Part shown: piece by piece, positions 1 to 7,648 of the stretch
How the letters are laid out: each line of letters begins with the position of its first letter
Numbering within the stretch: position 1 is the stretch's first letter
Assembly (NCBI RefSeq): GCF_004354985.1
Contig: NZ_SMSK01000013.1
Coordinates: 1 to 64,000 of the forward strand
DNA from: Segetibacter sp. 3557_3
GTDB taxonomy: Bacteria; Bacteroidota; Bacteroidia; Chitinophagales; Chitinophagaceae
DNA: 64,000 nucleotides
Reading direction: 5' to 3'
Translations under genes and position numbers: made by a program
Notes under the pieces: generated by a model
What the model was told of the DNA's origin: nothing
Seen by the model: only the letters and a program-made list of their open reading frames with translations
Databases searched by the model: none

Positions 1-105
1 GCTTTTTAACTTATCAACTTAGCACTAAAATGCTTAATATATAGAGGCGAAAACAACCAAAATATCATTTTCCTTTCAGTGGTGCAGCGTAATCTCATCA
101 TTGAA

Positions 106-120
106 GAGTGCGACGCAACC
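106..120. repeat. Dispersed GTGCGACGCAAC repeat, copy 1
   Basis: The core GAGTGCGACGCAAC lies in the gene-free 240 bp at the window start. The same core, extended to 21-24 bp, recurs at 23049-23072, 41755-41775 and 56931-56954, always intergenic and always in the same orientation. This copy lacks the preceding GTAC of the other three and is the most diverged. Function unknown. Confidence 0.6.
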
Positions 121-240
121 GGAGCCTTATCGCCTTCCAAATGCCGGGTACCAAAATATGCTGAACTAAATGATTGGTTGCAGAGTGTATGATGTGGTGT
201 CGTTTCCTCATGCGCTTGTTGTATAGCCTGGTCGCTGCAA

Positions 241-272
241 TTGGTCTTATCATTGGCGCATCATTACATTTG
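241..272 (+). promoter_or_regulatory. Bacteroidota-type promoter giving a leaderless start
   Basis: TTG at 241-243, a 21-bp spacer, then TACATTTG at 265-272, which matches the Bacteroidota -7 consensus TAnnTTTG exactly. The GTG codon at 277 begins four bases after the -7 box, about where transcription should start. It therefore predicts a leaderless mRNA and argues against the upstream TTG at 241 as the start codon, because that TTG is the -33 element itself. Confidence 0.5.
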
Positions 273-276
273 CAGG

Positions 277-1047
277 GTGAACAATTTAACGGAGTTCCTT
301 AATCGGAAGGTGGGGGAGTATAACCAACTTTCCTTTGTGCAAGACGATCCGGTTTGCATTCCACATTCATTTACCAGTTTACAGGATATTGAGATATCGG
401 GTCTTTTTGCCGCCATCTTTGCCTGGGGGAACCGCACAACGATCATCAATAAAAGCCGGGAGCTGTTGAGGCGAATGGACAATGCACCTTATGATTTTGT
501 CCTGAACCATGAACCTTCAGATCTAAAGTCGTTGCTTGGTTTCAAACACCGGACGTTCAACGATACCGACCTGCTGTATTTCGTACATTTTCTCAACTAC
601 CATTACCAGCACAACCCCTCACTCGAGTCGGCGTTTACCCGTAACATCCGGCGTGATGATACGGATACCACCAACATGTTAAACGGCTTTTACGCTTATT
701 TTTTTTCGTTGCCGGACGCGCCTCCACGGACACAAAAACATGTTGCTTCACCCGCTAAAAATTCAACCTGCAAAAGGTTGAGTATGTACCTGCGTTGGAT
801 GGTGCGTCGCGATAAGTGCGGGGTTGATTTCGGGCTATGGCGAAAGATAAAGCCATCGCAGCTGGTTTGCCCAATCGATATACATGTTGCCCGGGTAGCA
901 ACCCGGTTTGGGTTGCTGCAACGTAAGATGATCGACTGGCAGGCAGCCCTTGAACTAACCACAGAACTGCGTAAATTAGACCGTAACGATCCTGTTAGGT
1001 ACGACTTCGCATTGTTTGCCCTGGGAGTCGTTGAAAAATTCAGCTGA
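277..1047 (+). CDS. TIGR02757 (DUF2400) family protein
   Basis: A 256-residue protein recognised as the TIGR02757/DUF2400 family, widespread in Bacteroidota and without an established biochemical role. The family look is clear from the N-terminal pattern (FLNRKVGEYN, then DDPVCIPH), the middle stretch AAIFAWGNRTTIINKSRELL and the C-terminal CPIDIHVARVATRFGLLQR. The last part recalls the helical core of HhH-type DNA glycosylases, but this is only my impression. Start: the reading frame is open from TTG 241, but a -7 box at 265-272 and the usual family N terminus favour GTG 277. The stop overlaps the next start by one base (TGATG), so the two genes are translationally coupled. Confidence 0.8.
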   Translation: MNNLTEFLNRKVGEYNQLSFVQDDPVCIPHSFTSLQDIEISGLFAAIFAWGNRTTIINKSRELLRRMDNAPYDFVLNHEPSDLKSLLGFKHRTFNDTDLLYFVHFLNYHYQHNPSLESAFTRNIRRDDTDTTNMLNGFYAYFFSLPDAPPRTQKHVASPAKNSTCKRLSMYLRWMVRRDKCGVDFGLWRKIKPSQLVCPIDIHVARVATRFGLLQRKMIDWQAALELTTELRKLDRNDPVRYDFALFALGVVEKFS

Positions 1048-1376
1048 TGAACACAAACGACCTGCACGAAGCAGCAGCAGCACTACACGGAATGGAGCTG
1101 GTAAAAGTTGTTCATTACCCCTCGCATGATGTATTGTTGAAATTGCTTGAAGAGCGGGTGAACCTGTTGATTAACCACGACCTTCAACGACTGATACAGA
1201 TACTCTACCGCATGGATGTTCCCGAAAAAGAACTTCGGCGAACACTCGACCGCACAAATGGAAGCAACGCCGCACTTACGATTGCAACCATGATGCTCAA
1301 CAGGGAACTGCAGATAATTGAAACCCGGAAACGCTATCGAAGCATGGATGATATTCCTGAAGAAGACAAGTGGTAA
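1047..1376 (+). CDS. Conserved small helical protein of unknown function
   Basis: 109 residues, not assigned to a named family. It is predicted mainly alpha-helical, soluble, with no signal peptide or membrane segment. A positively charged middle (PEKELRRTLDRTNGS) and an acidic tail (SMDDIPEEDKW) are the visible traits. The N-terminal half contains LINHDLQRLIQILYRMDV, which looks like a packing helix pair. Its ATG overlaps the stop codon of the TIGR02757 gene by one base, so it is almost certainly co-expressed with that gene, and the two may work together. No function is proposed. Confidence 0.7.
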   Translation: MNTNDLHEAAAALHGMELVKVVHYPSHDVLLKLLEERVNLLINHDLQRLIQILYRMDVPEKELRRTLDRTNGSNAALTIATMMLNRELQIIETRKRYRSMDDIPEEDKW

Positions 1377-1515
1377 TGAAAGCTTTGCTGACCTTTAGAT
1401 TACTCCGAAACTGGAGTATTGAATATTAGTTGTCCGCGGTACTCCATTAATGAGCTAAAGAGATCACTCCCGTTGCAATGGGTTCGACGGGTAGGTATGG
1501 AGAGCTGTAACCCGG

Positions 1516-4101
1516 TTATCGTTGGCCGGCGTTGGCATTGTTTAACAGCGTTGGGATACTTACCAGCGAGTATCCGCGTCGTCGTAGTTCATCGATTAGT
1601 GCAGGTAAACGGTTGTAAAACTTGTCTGTCCGCCTGGGATCGGTTCCCGCGTGTAGCAAAAGGATAAATCCGTTTAAGCCGGCTGCAGCTTCCCGGTCAA
1701 GAATGGAACGATAAATATCGGCTGAACTTCTGTAGTTAGCCAGACCCGGCCACGTATAATCTGCATTGCTATTTGTACCACTGGTATAGTTGATCAGTTG
1801 TAATCCCATGCTTCTACTCCACGACGCTATGGTATCGTTATACCACTCAAATGGGGGCATGAAGTAGCTGATCCGCTGCTTTGTCAAACCGAGCTTTACC
1901 ATTGCCCTAAGGTTGGCTTGCAGGTCGCTGGTAAATGAGTCTTTGGTCACGAGCAGTCGCTCCCGTTGTTGCCAGTCGCAATACAACAAGTGTTGGTCGC
2001 TGTGCGGACCGAGGTAATACCCGGCCTTAGCAAGGGCTGCTATTGAAGGCTTAAATACCGGGCTCCGGTAAAACCTGCCGGTAAAGAAAAACGAACCCGT
2101 CACCCCTTTTGTGGTCAGCGCCGATGTAATTGCCGGCAAGCCTTCCCCGTATTCATCTGCGGTAAAAACAAGTGCAATTTGTTTTTTGGCGGTGCTGCCG
2201 CGAACAATTGCACCACGTTCAGTTTGCATTGTTGAAGACCTGCCTGCGACTTTGCCCGGGTTAGCGTGATTAGGCGAGTTTTGGTGTGCTGCATGTTGCT
2301 TTGCAGCGAGCAAATAGATAAGTGATGCGGTACCATCCATGGTGGGTTCATTGGTGCTATAATCGCCATAATCGTCGTGGTACACGGCAAGATCACTTTG
2401 GAACTCCTCGTATTCATCAGCATCCTTGAGTGTAATCCCGATCAGGTTTTTGTATATGCTGGTATACACGGGTCCGTCAACCAACCCGCCGTTAATGGGG
2501 TAATTCTTCAGGTGGGTAAATGCGGAATGGGGATCTACAGGGGTATCGCCCTTTCCGGGTAATCCATATACCATGCTCGTGCCCCAAGGATTGCAACCAA
2601 ACAACCAATCCACGTTTGCTTGTTCGAGTTCATCGAAAGCCCTATCGCCTGTAAGCCGGCGATACCAGGTGCACTGCAAGGCGAATGATACCGTAAGGTT
2701 ATTACTGCACCAGATAAAAGGAATAGCCCGGTAAAATGCATTACGTTGAGCCTTGTTCCAAACCCGGTTGATACCTGCCCGGTAATACCCGATGATGGAA
2801 TCCCTTTTTCTCAGCGGATCAGCCGGCGGTAATTGAGCAGCCAGTTCATAATGACCGGCATTTACAAAAGGGTACCATTGATAGTGGCGGGCAGTATCAG
2901 CGCCGAGCCATGGGGTGATCTTTTCTTGTTGTGCATAACCATAAGCAAGGGAGGTATAGTAGTTATTGTCGCCACTTGCAGGGGTGGTTGCAACCATATT
3001 GTGAAGTGCCGCAGTGGCCAGTTCCATATCATCTGTCCAGTTGGCTTCTTCGTAATAATACGGCGCCCTCCCCGGAGCTGTTTGCGTAACACCCAGCTTT
3101 TTGTTTGCGTATCCAAATGCGTCGAGGGCTTTGTGGTAGTAACCTTTTAAACCATCCTGTTTATAGAAACTACTGTCGGAATTGCAGAGGTACTGCCCGA
3201 GTGCGAAGGCGCTGGCAAACTTCGCAGCAGTTGAAGAAGTTCCTTTGCTCTGGTTTTTAAAGCGGAATAGTCCCTGGGGTTCACCAGTTGCAAAGTACAC
3301 CGGTCGTTCAAAGCCTTTTCCATAGAAGCTATCTTCTTTTGGTATACGCATGCCCATATGGTCGCGATCGTCGCCGAGCTGGTTAAAAAGCCAGTCTTTG
3401 CGGGGGAACATTTTCAGAAGCCACTTTAACCCCCAGCTGCCTTCATCAAGTACGTCTGCAAGCCCGTTTGCGCCATCAAGTCCATTGGATTGTTTTGTGT
3501 CGCCAAACACTGCTTTATAGTCGCGGTAAGCCGCGAGCAGGTGCCATGTTGCATTTGCAGAGGTGGTTGAATATTGCAGGTAGTCGGATGCGTCGTGCCA
3601 GCCACCGCTGACATCAATGTGCGTGCTGTCGGGCATCGGACCGTACATGGTGTAGCCGTCGTGGGTATGACAACTGTCGTTCAAAAACGGGTTGAAGCCG
3701 CTGCGTTGCTGGCGCATATACTGCAGGCAAAAATCTGCAGTGCCATCATACACCGACTCGTCGATTGTAAATGTTGCCGACCGGGCTTTGCCGGCGGTGA
3801 GGTAATAGCTGCCCGGTTGTTTAATGGCCGAAAAATTGAGCCTGCAGGTATTTGTAAACGGTCCGTATGCACCGAATTGCTTTTCTACCCTTTGTTCGCT
3901 AACTACCTTGCCGCTGGTTGCATTAACGACCCTGAAAGTGGTGAGACTGGTATTTTCCTTGCTGCACCAAACGGCGACCTTTATGCCTGCCGGAGTATAA
4001 CCGAGTTGGTTGATCCGTATCCATTGCAGGTGTTGCGCATGCGCGCTGTTGTAATAAAGCGATGTGAGCAGTAAGGCAAAGCAGGTAGCGAGTTTGTTCA
4101 T
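1516..4101 (-). CDS. Secreted GH9 glycosidase fused to a polysaccharide deacetylase
   Basis: 861 residues from ATG 4101; an in-frame ATG six codons upstream is possible, but the signal peptide (MNKLATCFALLLTSLYYNSAHAQ-like, cut after AHA) fits better from 4101. Order: signal peptide; CelD_N Ig-like domain (about 28-115, RINQLGYTPAGIKVAVW); GH9 (alpha/alpha)6 catalytic domain (about 120-605) with GWHDASDY (167-174, catalytic base Asp), FGCNPWGTS, PHSAF and the acid Glu in TNEPTMDG (about 586); a short low-complexity linker; then a CE4-like NodB domain (about 640-855) with FTADEYGEG, the metal-ligand motif HSDQH (about 700-704), MPPFEWYN and LLLHAG. GH9 enzymes hydrolyse beta-1,4-glucans or related beta-glucans; CE4 enzymes remove N- or O-acetyl groups. 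The exact substrate cannot be read from the sequence. No T9SS C-terminal sorting domain is evident. It stands alone, not within a SusCD locus. Confidence 0.88.
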   Translation of the reverse strand: MNKLATCFALLLTSLYYNSAHAQHLQWIRINQLGYTPAGIKVAVWCSKENTSLTTFRVVNATSGKVVSEQRVEKQFGAYGPFTNTCRLNFSAIKQPGSYYLTAGKARSATFTIDESVYDGTADFCLQYMRQQRSGFNPFLNDSCHTHDGYTMYGPMPDSTHIDVSGGWHDASDYLQYSTTSANATWHLLAAYRDYKAVFGDTKQSNGLDGANGLADVLDEGSWGLKWLLKMFPRKDWLFNQLGDDRDHMGMRIPKEDSFYGKGFERPVYFATGEPQGLFRFKNQSKGTSSTAAKFASAFALGQYLCNSDSSFYKQDGLKGYYHKALDAFGYANKKLGVTQTAPGRAPYYYEEANWTDDMELATAALHNMVATTPASGDNNYYTSLAYGYAQQEKITPWLGADTARHYQWYPFVNAGHYELAAQLPPADPLRKRDSIIGYYRAGINRVWNKAQRNAFYRAIPFIWCSNNLTVSFALQCTWYRRLTGDRAFDELEQANVDWLFGCNPWGTSMVYGLPGKGDTPVDPHSAFTHLKNYPINGGLVDGPVYTSIYKNLIGITLKDADEYEEFQSDLAVYHDDYGDYSTNEPTMDGTASLIYLLAAKQHAAHQNSPNHANPGKVAGRSSTMQTERGAIVRGSTAKKQIALVFTADEYGEGLPAITSALTTKGVTGSFFFTGRFYRSPVFKPSIAALAKAGYYLGPHSDQHLLYCDWQQRERLLVTKDSFTSDLQANLRAMVKLGLTKQRISYFMPPFEWYNDTIASWSRSMGLQLINYTSGTNSNADYTWPGLANYRSSADIYRSILDREAAAGLNGFILLLHAGTDPRRTDKFYNRLPALIDELRRRGYSLVSIPTLLNNANAGQR

Positions 4102-4525
4102 ATCGGTATGGATGTACACTAAAAATAATGGGAAGTTATGAATGCAGGGTTGTGATTTATGTATGCGGAAGGTAGAAGTTGAATGCTAAACGACATTGAA
4201 TGCTGAATGTGAATAGCCGCGCATTGAGCGTTATGAATGCAGAATTAAGAGTTTTAAGTTGGGGGTTATGTTGGATGTTGTATGTTGTATGGGTCCTCTT
4301 GTCATCCGGTATTCATGAGATAAAAGGCGTGAAATGTAGACGTGTTTGTTAGATAGGGGCATCGTCAACTACCGATTAAGATGATTGAACATATCAACCG
4401 ATCAATCTTTCAACTTGTCAACTGATAAGCCCTTAACACATCAAGTTATTAACCTGTCAACCTGATCAATCTACCCGACAAAACTCATCCGGCTTATTCT
4501 ATCTTCGCCACTAAATGACTGCCTT
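4102..4525. other. Gene-free stretch with short periodic repeats
   Basis: No plausible gene. It holds two kinds of degenerate periodic repeat. At 4268-4288 the heptamer ATGTTGN is repeated three times (AACATNN-type on the other strand). At 4394-4472 octamers of the form TCAACNNN run almost in register. A weak -7 box for the GH9 gene lies at 4120-4127 on the minus strand (TATTTTTA), and TATCTTCG at about 4499-4506 may be the -7 box of the next gene. Confidence 0.6.
4394..4472. repeat. Octamer-periodic TCAACNNN tract
   Basis: Successive octamers at 4394, 4402, 4410, 4418, (a 7-mer), 4433, 4441, 4449, 4457 and 4465 begin TCAAC, TCAAT, TTAAC or TCAAG, so the 8-bp register is kept while three positions vary freely. 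The same pattern is stronger at 35210-35321. Function unknown. Confidence 0.65.
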
Positions 4526-5533
4526 ATGAAACTGGTTACCTACCTGCGCGACGGAAATGAACAACTTGCTTTTTGCCACGAAGACTACCTGTTTGATCTC
4601 GACCTGTTGCACCCTGACCTGCCCAACACCATGGGTATGTTGCTGCCGTATTGGGATGACCTTTTTCCGGTATTGCAGCAATGTGATACCGCCTTGCTTG
4701 ACGGTCGCATCGGTCGGGAAAGGGGTATCTCACTTGAATCGGCGACTGTTTTGGCACCCGTGCCTTTTCCCACGAGCTGCAGGGATGGCTATGCTTTTCG
4801 GCAACACGTTGCTGCTGCGCGCCGCAATCGAAAGGTTGAGATGATACCCGAATTTGACCAGTTTCCGACTTTTTACTTTACCAATCACCACAGCATACAG
4901 GGCCCTGGTGAGGTCTTGCTAATGCCGGATCATTTTGAAAAACTCGACTTCGAACTGGAGTGCGCAATTCTGATCAGCAAAACCGGCCGGAACATTCCTG
5001 CGGAACAAGCCGATGACTATATTGCCGGATTGATGATTATGAACGACCTGAGTGCACGTCGCCTGCAGATGGAAGAAATGCTGCTTAACCTGGGCCCCGC
5101 GAAAGGAAAGGACTTTGCCACGGTAATTGGTCCCTGGCTGGTTACCCTTGATGAACTTGAACACCTGGAGATACCCGCGAAAGAAGGTCATATTGGTAAA
5201 AGCTGGAACATGAAAATGACCTGCAAAGTAAACGGCATACCGGTAAGCGAGGGTAACCTCGGCGATATGGACTGGACATTTGCAGAGATCATTGAACGGT
5301 GCTCCTATGGTGTTACCCTGCATGCCGGCGACGTAATCGGCAGCGGTACCGTTGGCACCGGATGTTTCCTTGAGCTCAATGGCACCGGCAAGCTCAACGA
5401 TCCCGATTACCCCGAGCAATGGCTGCAACCCGGCGATGTGGTAGAGATGGAGATCGATGGTCTCGGCACACTAAGTAATACGATGGTGCAGGAGGATACC
5501 GGTTGGTCGATACTTAAGCGGAAGCATAAATGA
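4526..5533 (+). CDS. Fumarylacetoacetate hydrolase family protein
   Basis: 335 residues, a member of the FAH superfamily, whose members cleave C-C bonds in beta-diketo acids or act as related hydrolases and isomerases with a divalent metal. Visible family features: the metal-binding acid cluster in KLDFELECAILISKTG (about 138-153), the following MNDLSARRLQ with its Asp, GKDFATVIGPWLVT, and the C-terminal GDVIGSGTVGTGC and GDVVEMEIDGLGTLSNT. In Bacteroidota such a protein often acts in tyrosine/homogentisate breakdown and sits near a flavin reductase-like gene, as it does here; hmgA and hppD are not in the window, so the pathway is inferred. It may be the fumarylacetoacetase itself or a less specific acylpyruvase-type relative. 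Confidence 0.85.
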   Translation: MKLVTYLRDGNEQLAFCHEDYLFDLDLLHPDLPNTMGMLLPYWDDLFPVLQQCDTALLDGRIGRERGISLESATVLAPVPFPTSCRDGYAFRQHVAAARRNRKVEMIPEFDQFPTFYFTNHHSIQGPGEVLLMPDHFEKLDFELECAILISKTGRNIPAEQADDYIAGLMIMNDLSARRLQMEEMLLNLGPAKGKDFATVIGPWLVTLDELEHLEIPAKEGHIGKSWNMKMTCKVNGIPVSEGNLGDMDWTFAEIIERCSYGVTLHAGDVIGSGTVGTGCFLELNGTGKLNDPDYPEQWLQPGDVVEMEIDGLGTLSNTMVQEDTGWSILKRKHK

Positions 5534-5540
5534 GCTAATT

Positions 5541-5563
5541 CCGGATTGCCGGATGCCGGATTG
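5541..5563. repeat. CCGGATTG short tandem repeat
   Basis: CCGGATTG, CCGGATG and CCGGATTG follow each other directly after the stop codon of the FAH gene. It is one of several 7-8 bp periodic tracts concentrated between 4.2 and 7.4 kb. Confidence 0.5.
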
Positions 5564-5657
5564 TTGGACCAAATGAATGGGAACCCCGGTTTAATACTTT
5601 AACGCGAAGGCTATAAACTATAGAAGATCCTTTGTATATTATGGGTATACATTAGCG

Positions 5658-6056
5658 ATGCCCAAATACCGATCTTTTACGGAATTACCCCTCTGGAATG
5701 AGGCTGTAAATTTTGCAGCAGAAATCTATTTGTTTTGTGAGACAGGTAAACTCAAAACGGATTTTAGAATGAAGGACCAACTTCGGGGTGCGGCAGCTTC
5801 CATCTCCAATAATATAGCTGAAGGTTTTGAATATGGTAACAGGAAGAACTTCATTCGCTTTCTTACTTACGCGAAAGGTTCAGCAGGAGAGGTTTACAAT
5901 CAACTGACTATTCTTTATCGTGCCGGTATGATTGAACAACCAGACTACCTACACTTTTCCGGGAAGGCTCTGACTTTTGGTAAACAGATTGGAGGATTCA
6001 TCAAGTACCTTAATGCTTCTCTTCAAGGCACGATGGATAGCAACAATACTTTCTGA
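5658..6056 (+). CDS. Four-helix-bundle protein (TIGR02436)
   Basis: 132 residues. The motif QLRGAAASISNNIAEGFEYG (about 41-60) is the signature of the TIGR02436 four-helix-bundle family, also called the S23-like or 23S rRNA intervening-sequence protein. Homologues form pentamers of four-helix bundles in known structures; their role is unclear, and many are found as stand-alone genes or inside intervening sequences of 23S rRNA genes. Here it sits alone between the FAH and flavin reductase genes, with periodic repeat tracts on both sides, which suggests a later insertion into an older gene pair. No rRNA is nearby. Confidence 0.85.
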   Translation: MPKYRSFTELPLWNEAVNFAAEIYLFCETGKLKTDFRMKDQLRGAAASISNNIAEGFEYGNRKNFIRFLTYAKGSAGEVYNQLTILYRAGMIEQPDYLHFSGKALTFGKQIGGFIKYLNASLQGTMDSNNTF

Positions 6057-6062
6057 AATGTA

Positions 6063-6100
6063 AATCCGCCATACGCAAATCCGTAATCCGCTAATCAGTA
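6063..6100. repeat. AATCCGNN short periodic tract
   Basis: AATCCGCC, AATCCGTA, AATCCGCT and AATCAGTA occur at 7-8 bp spacing (with one degenerate unit) immediately before the flavin reductase gene. It belongs with the other 7-8 bp periodic tracts nearby. Confidence 0.45.
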
Positions 6101-6103
6101 TCT

Positions 6104-6982
6104 ATGCTAATCGATCTATCCACCCTCTCCCTGCTGGAACGGCAGCATTGGCTGCAACATGCTATTGCGCCGAGGCCGATCTGTTTTGCGGCAACCATCG
6201 ATTCTGAGGGCTTTGTTAACCTGAGCCCGTTTAGTTTCTACAACCTGTTCTCCATTAACCCGCCGGTAGTGGTGTTTAGTCCGTCGAGGAGGGTTCGCGA
6301 TAACACCACCAAACATACACTCGATAACCTCGTGGACGTACCGGAAGTAACCATTAGCGTCGTGGATTATGAGATGGTACAACAGGTGAGTTTGTCAAGC
6401 TGTGAGTTTGCAAAAGAAGACAATGAATTTATTAAGGCCGGCTTTACGATAGAAACGTCAACCCTTGTGAGACCGCCGATGGTAAAGGAAGCGAAGATTA
6501 AATTTGAGTGCCGGGTATTGGAAATAAAAAGCCTTGGTACTAATGGTGGAGCGGGCCAGCTGGTAATTGCAGAGATCCTGCGTATGCATGTGGATGAGCG
6601 GGTACTGGGGGCAGATGGAAAAATCGATCAGCGAAAGATCAGTCACGTAGCAAGGCTGGGTGGCGACTGGTATTGCAGGGTAGATGAGTCGAACCTTTTT
6701 TTGGTAGCCAAACCAAATACAAAGCTGGGCATTGGCGTAGACGCCTTACCTGAGCACATTCGAAACAGTACGATACTCACCGGCAACGACCTTGGGCAAC
6801 TGGCGAACGTTTACGAACAGCCTGCAGTATTGGCATCGTATGAAGATGAACGGGTTAAGTCAATCTTCCAATACTATTCGCTTACTCCGGATGAGATGGA
6901 AGTTGAATTACACCGATATGCAAAAGAGTTGCTGCGCCAAAACAGGGTTGATGAAGCCTGGCAGGTGTTGTTAACCCTATAG
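6104..6982 (+). CDS. Flavin reductase-like protein (FMN-binding split barrel)
   Basis: 292 residues. The first ~200 form a flavin reductase-like split barrel: IAPRPICFAATID (about 20-32), VNLSPFSFYNLFSINPPVVVFSPSRR-type core with the conserved N-S-P-F-S and P-P segments, and DNTTKH (about 67-72), a typical phosphate-contact region. About 90 further residues form an acidic helical C-terminal extension. Members bind FMN and reduce it with NAD(P)H, or act as flavin-dependent enzymes; the partner is unknown. In related genomes this gene is often near FAH/homogentisate genes, consistent with the FAH-family gene upstream. Confidence 0.82.
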   Translation: MLIDLSTLSLLERQHWLQHAIAPRPICFAATIDSEGFVNLSPFSFYNLFSINPPVVVFSPSRRVRDNTTKHTLDNLVDVPEVTISVVDYEMVQQVSLSSCEFAKEDNEFIKAGFTIETSTLVRPPMVKEAKIKFECRVLEIKSLGTNGGAGQLVIAEILRMHVDERVLGADGKIDQRKISHVARLGGDWYCRVDESNLFLVAKPNTKLGIGVDALPEHIRNSTILTGNDLGQLANVYEQPAVLASYEDERVKSIFQYYSLTPDEMEVELHRYAKELLRQNRVDEAWQVLLTL

Positions 6983-7010
6983 TAAACGATGGTTAAAATC
7001 GCTCCTACAG

Positions 7011-7366
7011 GGATTCCTTCTGCGTCGGGATGACAAGACCACTGCTTCCCACAAACCACATCATTCAGCATCTATCATATAACATTCAACATAATCTGTC
7101 GCGTCTCATCTCTCATCGTTCATCTCTCATCGCCCCACCGGGATCCCTCGTGCCGCGGGATGAGAACACAATCATCGCTTCCCACAAACCACATCATTCA
7201 ACATCTAACATATAACATTCAACATAATCTGTCGCGTCTCATCTCTCATCGTTCATCTCTCATCGCTCCCAACGGGATCCCTCGTGCCTCGGGATGACAA
7301 GACAATCATTTCTTCCTCCCAACTCCATCATTCAACATCTAACATACAACATTCAACATAATCTGT
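7011..7366. repeat. Tandem repeat of about 130 bp, 2.7 units
   Basis: Three head-to-tail units begin at 7011, 7141 and 7275 (lengths 130, 134 and about 92 bp, the last truncated). Each starts with GGATnCCT...CGGGATGA, whose ATCCC and GGGAT arms can pair, and continues with ACATCATTCA and a heptamer-periodic core (AACATNN four times at 7200-7227). Units 1 and 2 end in two copies of TCATCTCTCATCG. Units 1 and 2 are nearly identical over most of their length. No coding potential is convincing. Together with a short lead-in it fills the gap 6983-7378. Confidence 0.8.
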
Positions 7367-7378
7367 ACCTGCCCCCGG

Positions 7379-7648
7379 TTATTTGTTCTTTCCGCCGCCC
7401 TTGTTATCTGGTTTGTCCTTCTCTTCTCCCGGTACACCCCTTTTGTAAATGATGAGGCCATTTAAGAAGTTGCGTAAGATCTGGTCTCCCGCTTCTACAT
7501 AGCCCGGATGATCTTCGTGCCTGAACAAGTCACCCAGCGCCACTTTGGTAATCTTAAAATCAACCAACGAAAGTATATGGATCATGTCTTCATCACGTAG
7601 GGAGAGCGCGATACGGATCTTTTTAAGAATGTCGTTATTGCTGAGCAT
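7379..7648 (-). CDS. DUF1456 family protein, single-repeat form
   Basis: 89 residues from ATG 7648. It matches one unit of the DUF1456 (YehS-like) domain: MLSNNDILKKIRIALSLRDEDM at the start, then EDHPGYVEAGDQILRNFLNGLIIYKRG. Typical members carry two such units in about 150 residues; here only one is present, followed by a charged, Lys/Gly/Asp-rich tail (GEEKDKPDNKGGGKNK). The stop lies 13 bp from the end of the tandem repeat at 7011-7366, so loss of a second unit by rearrangement is possible, although one-unit members may be natural. Function of the family unknown. A -7 box 3 bp before the ATG predicts a leaderless message. Confidence 0.75.
   Translation of the reverse strand: MLSNNDILKKIRIALSLRDEDMIHILSLVDFKITKVALGDLFRHEDHPGYVEAGDQILRNFLNGLIIYKRGVPGEEKDKPDNKGGGKNK

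Noticed and set aside
7011-7366. CRISPR or rRNA-like repeat
   Set aside because: Units of about 130 bp stand head to tail without spacers and match no RNA gene I know.
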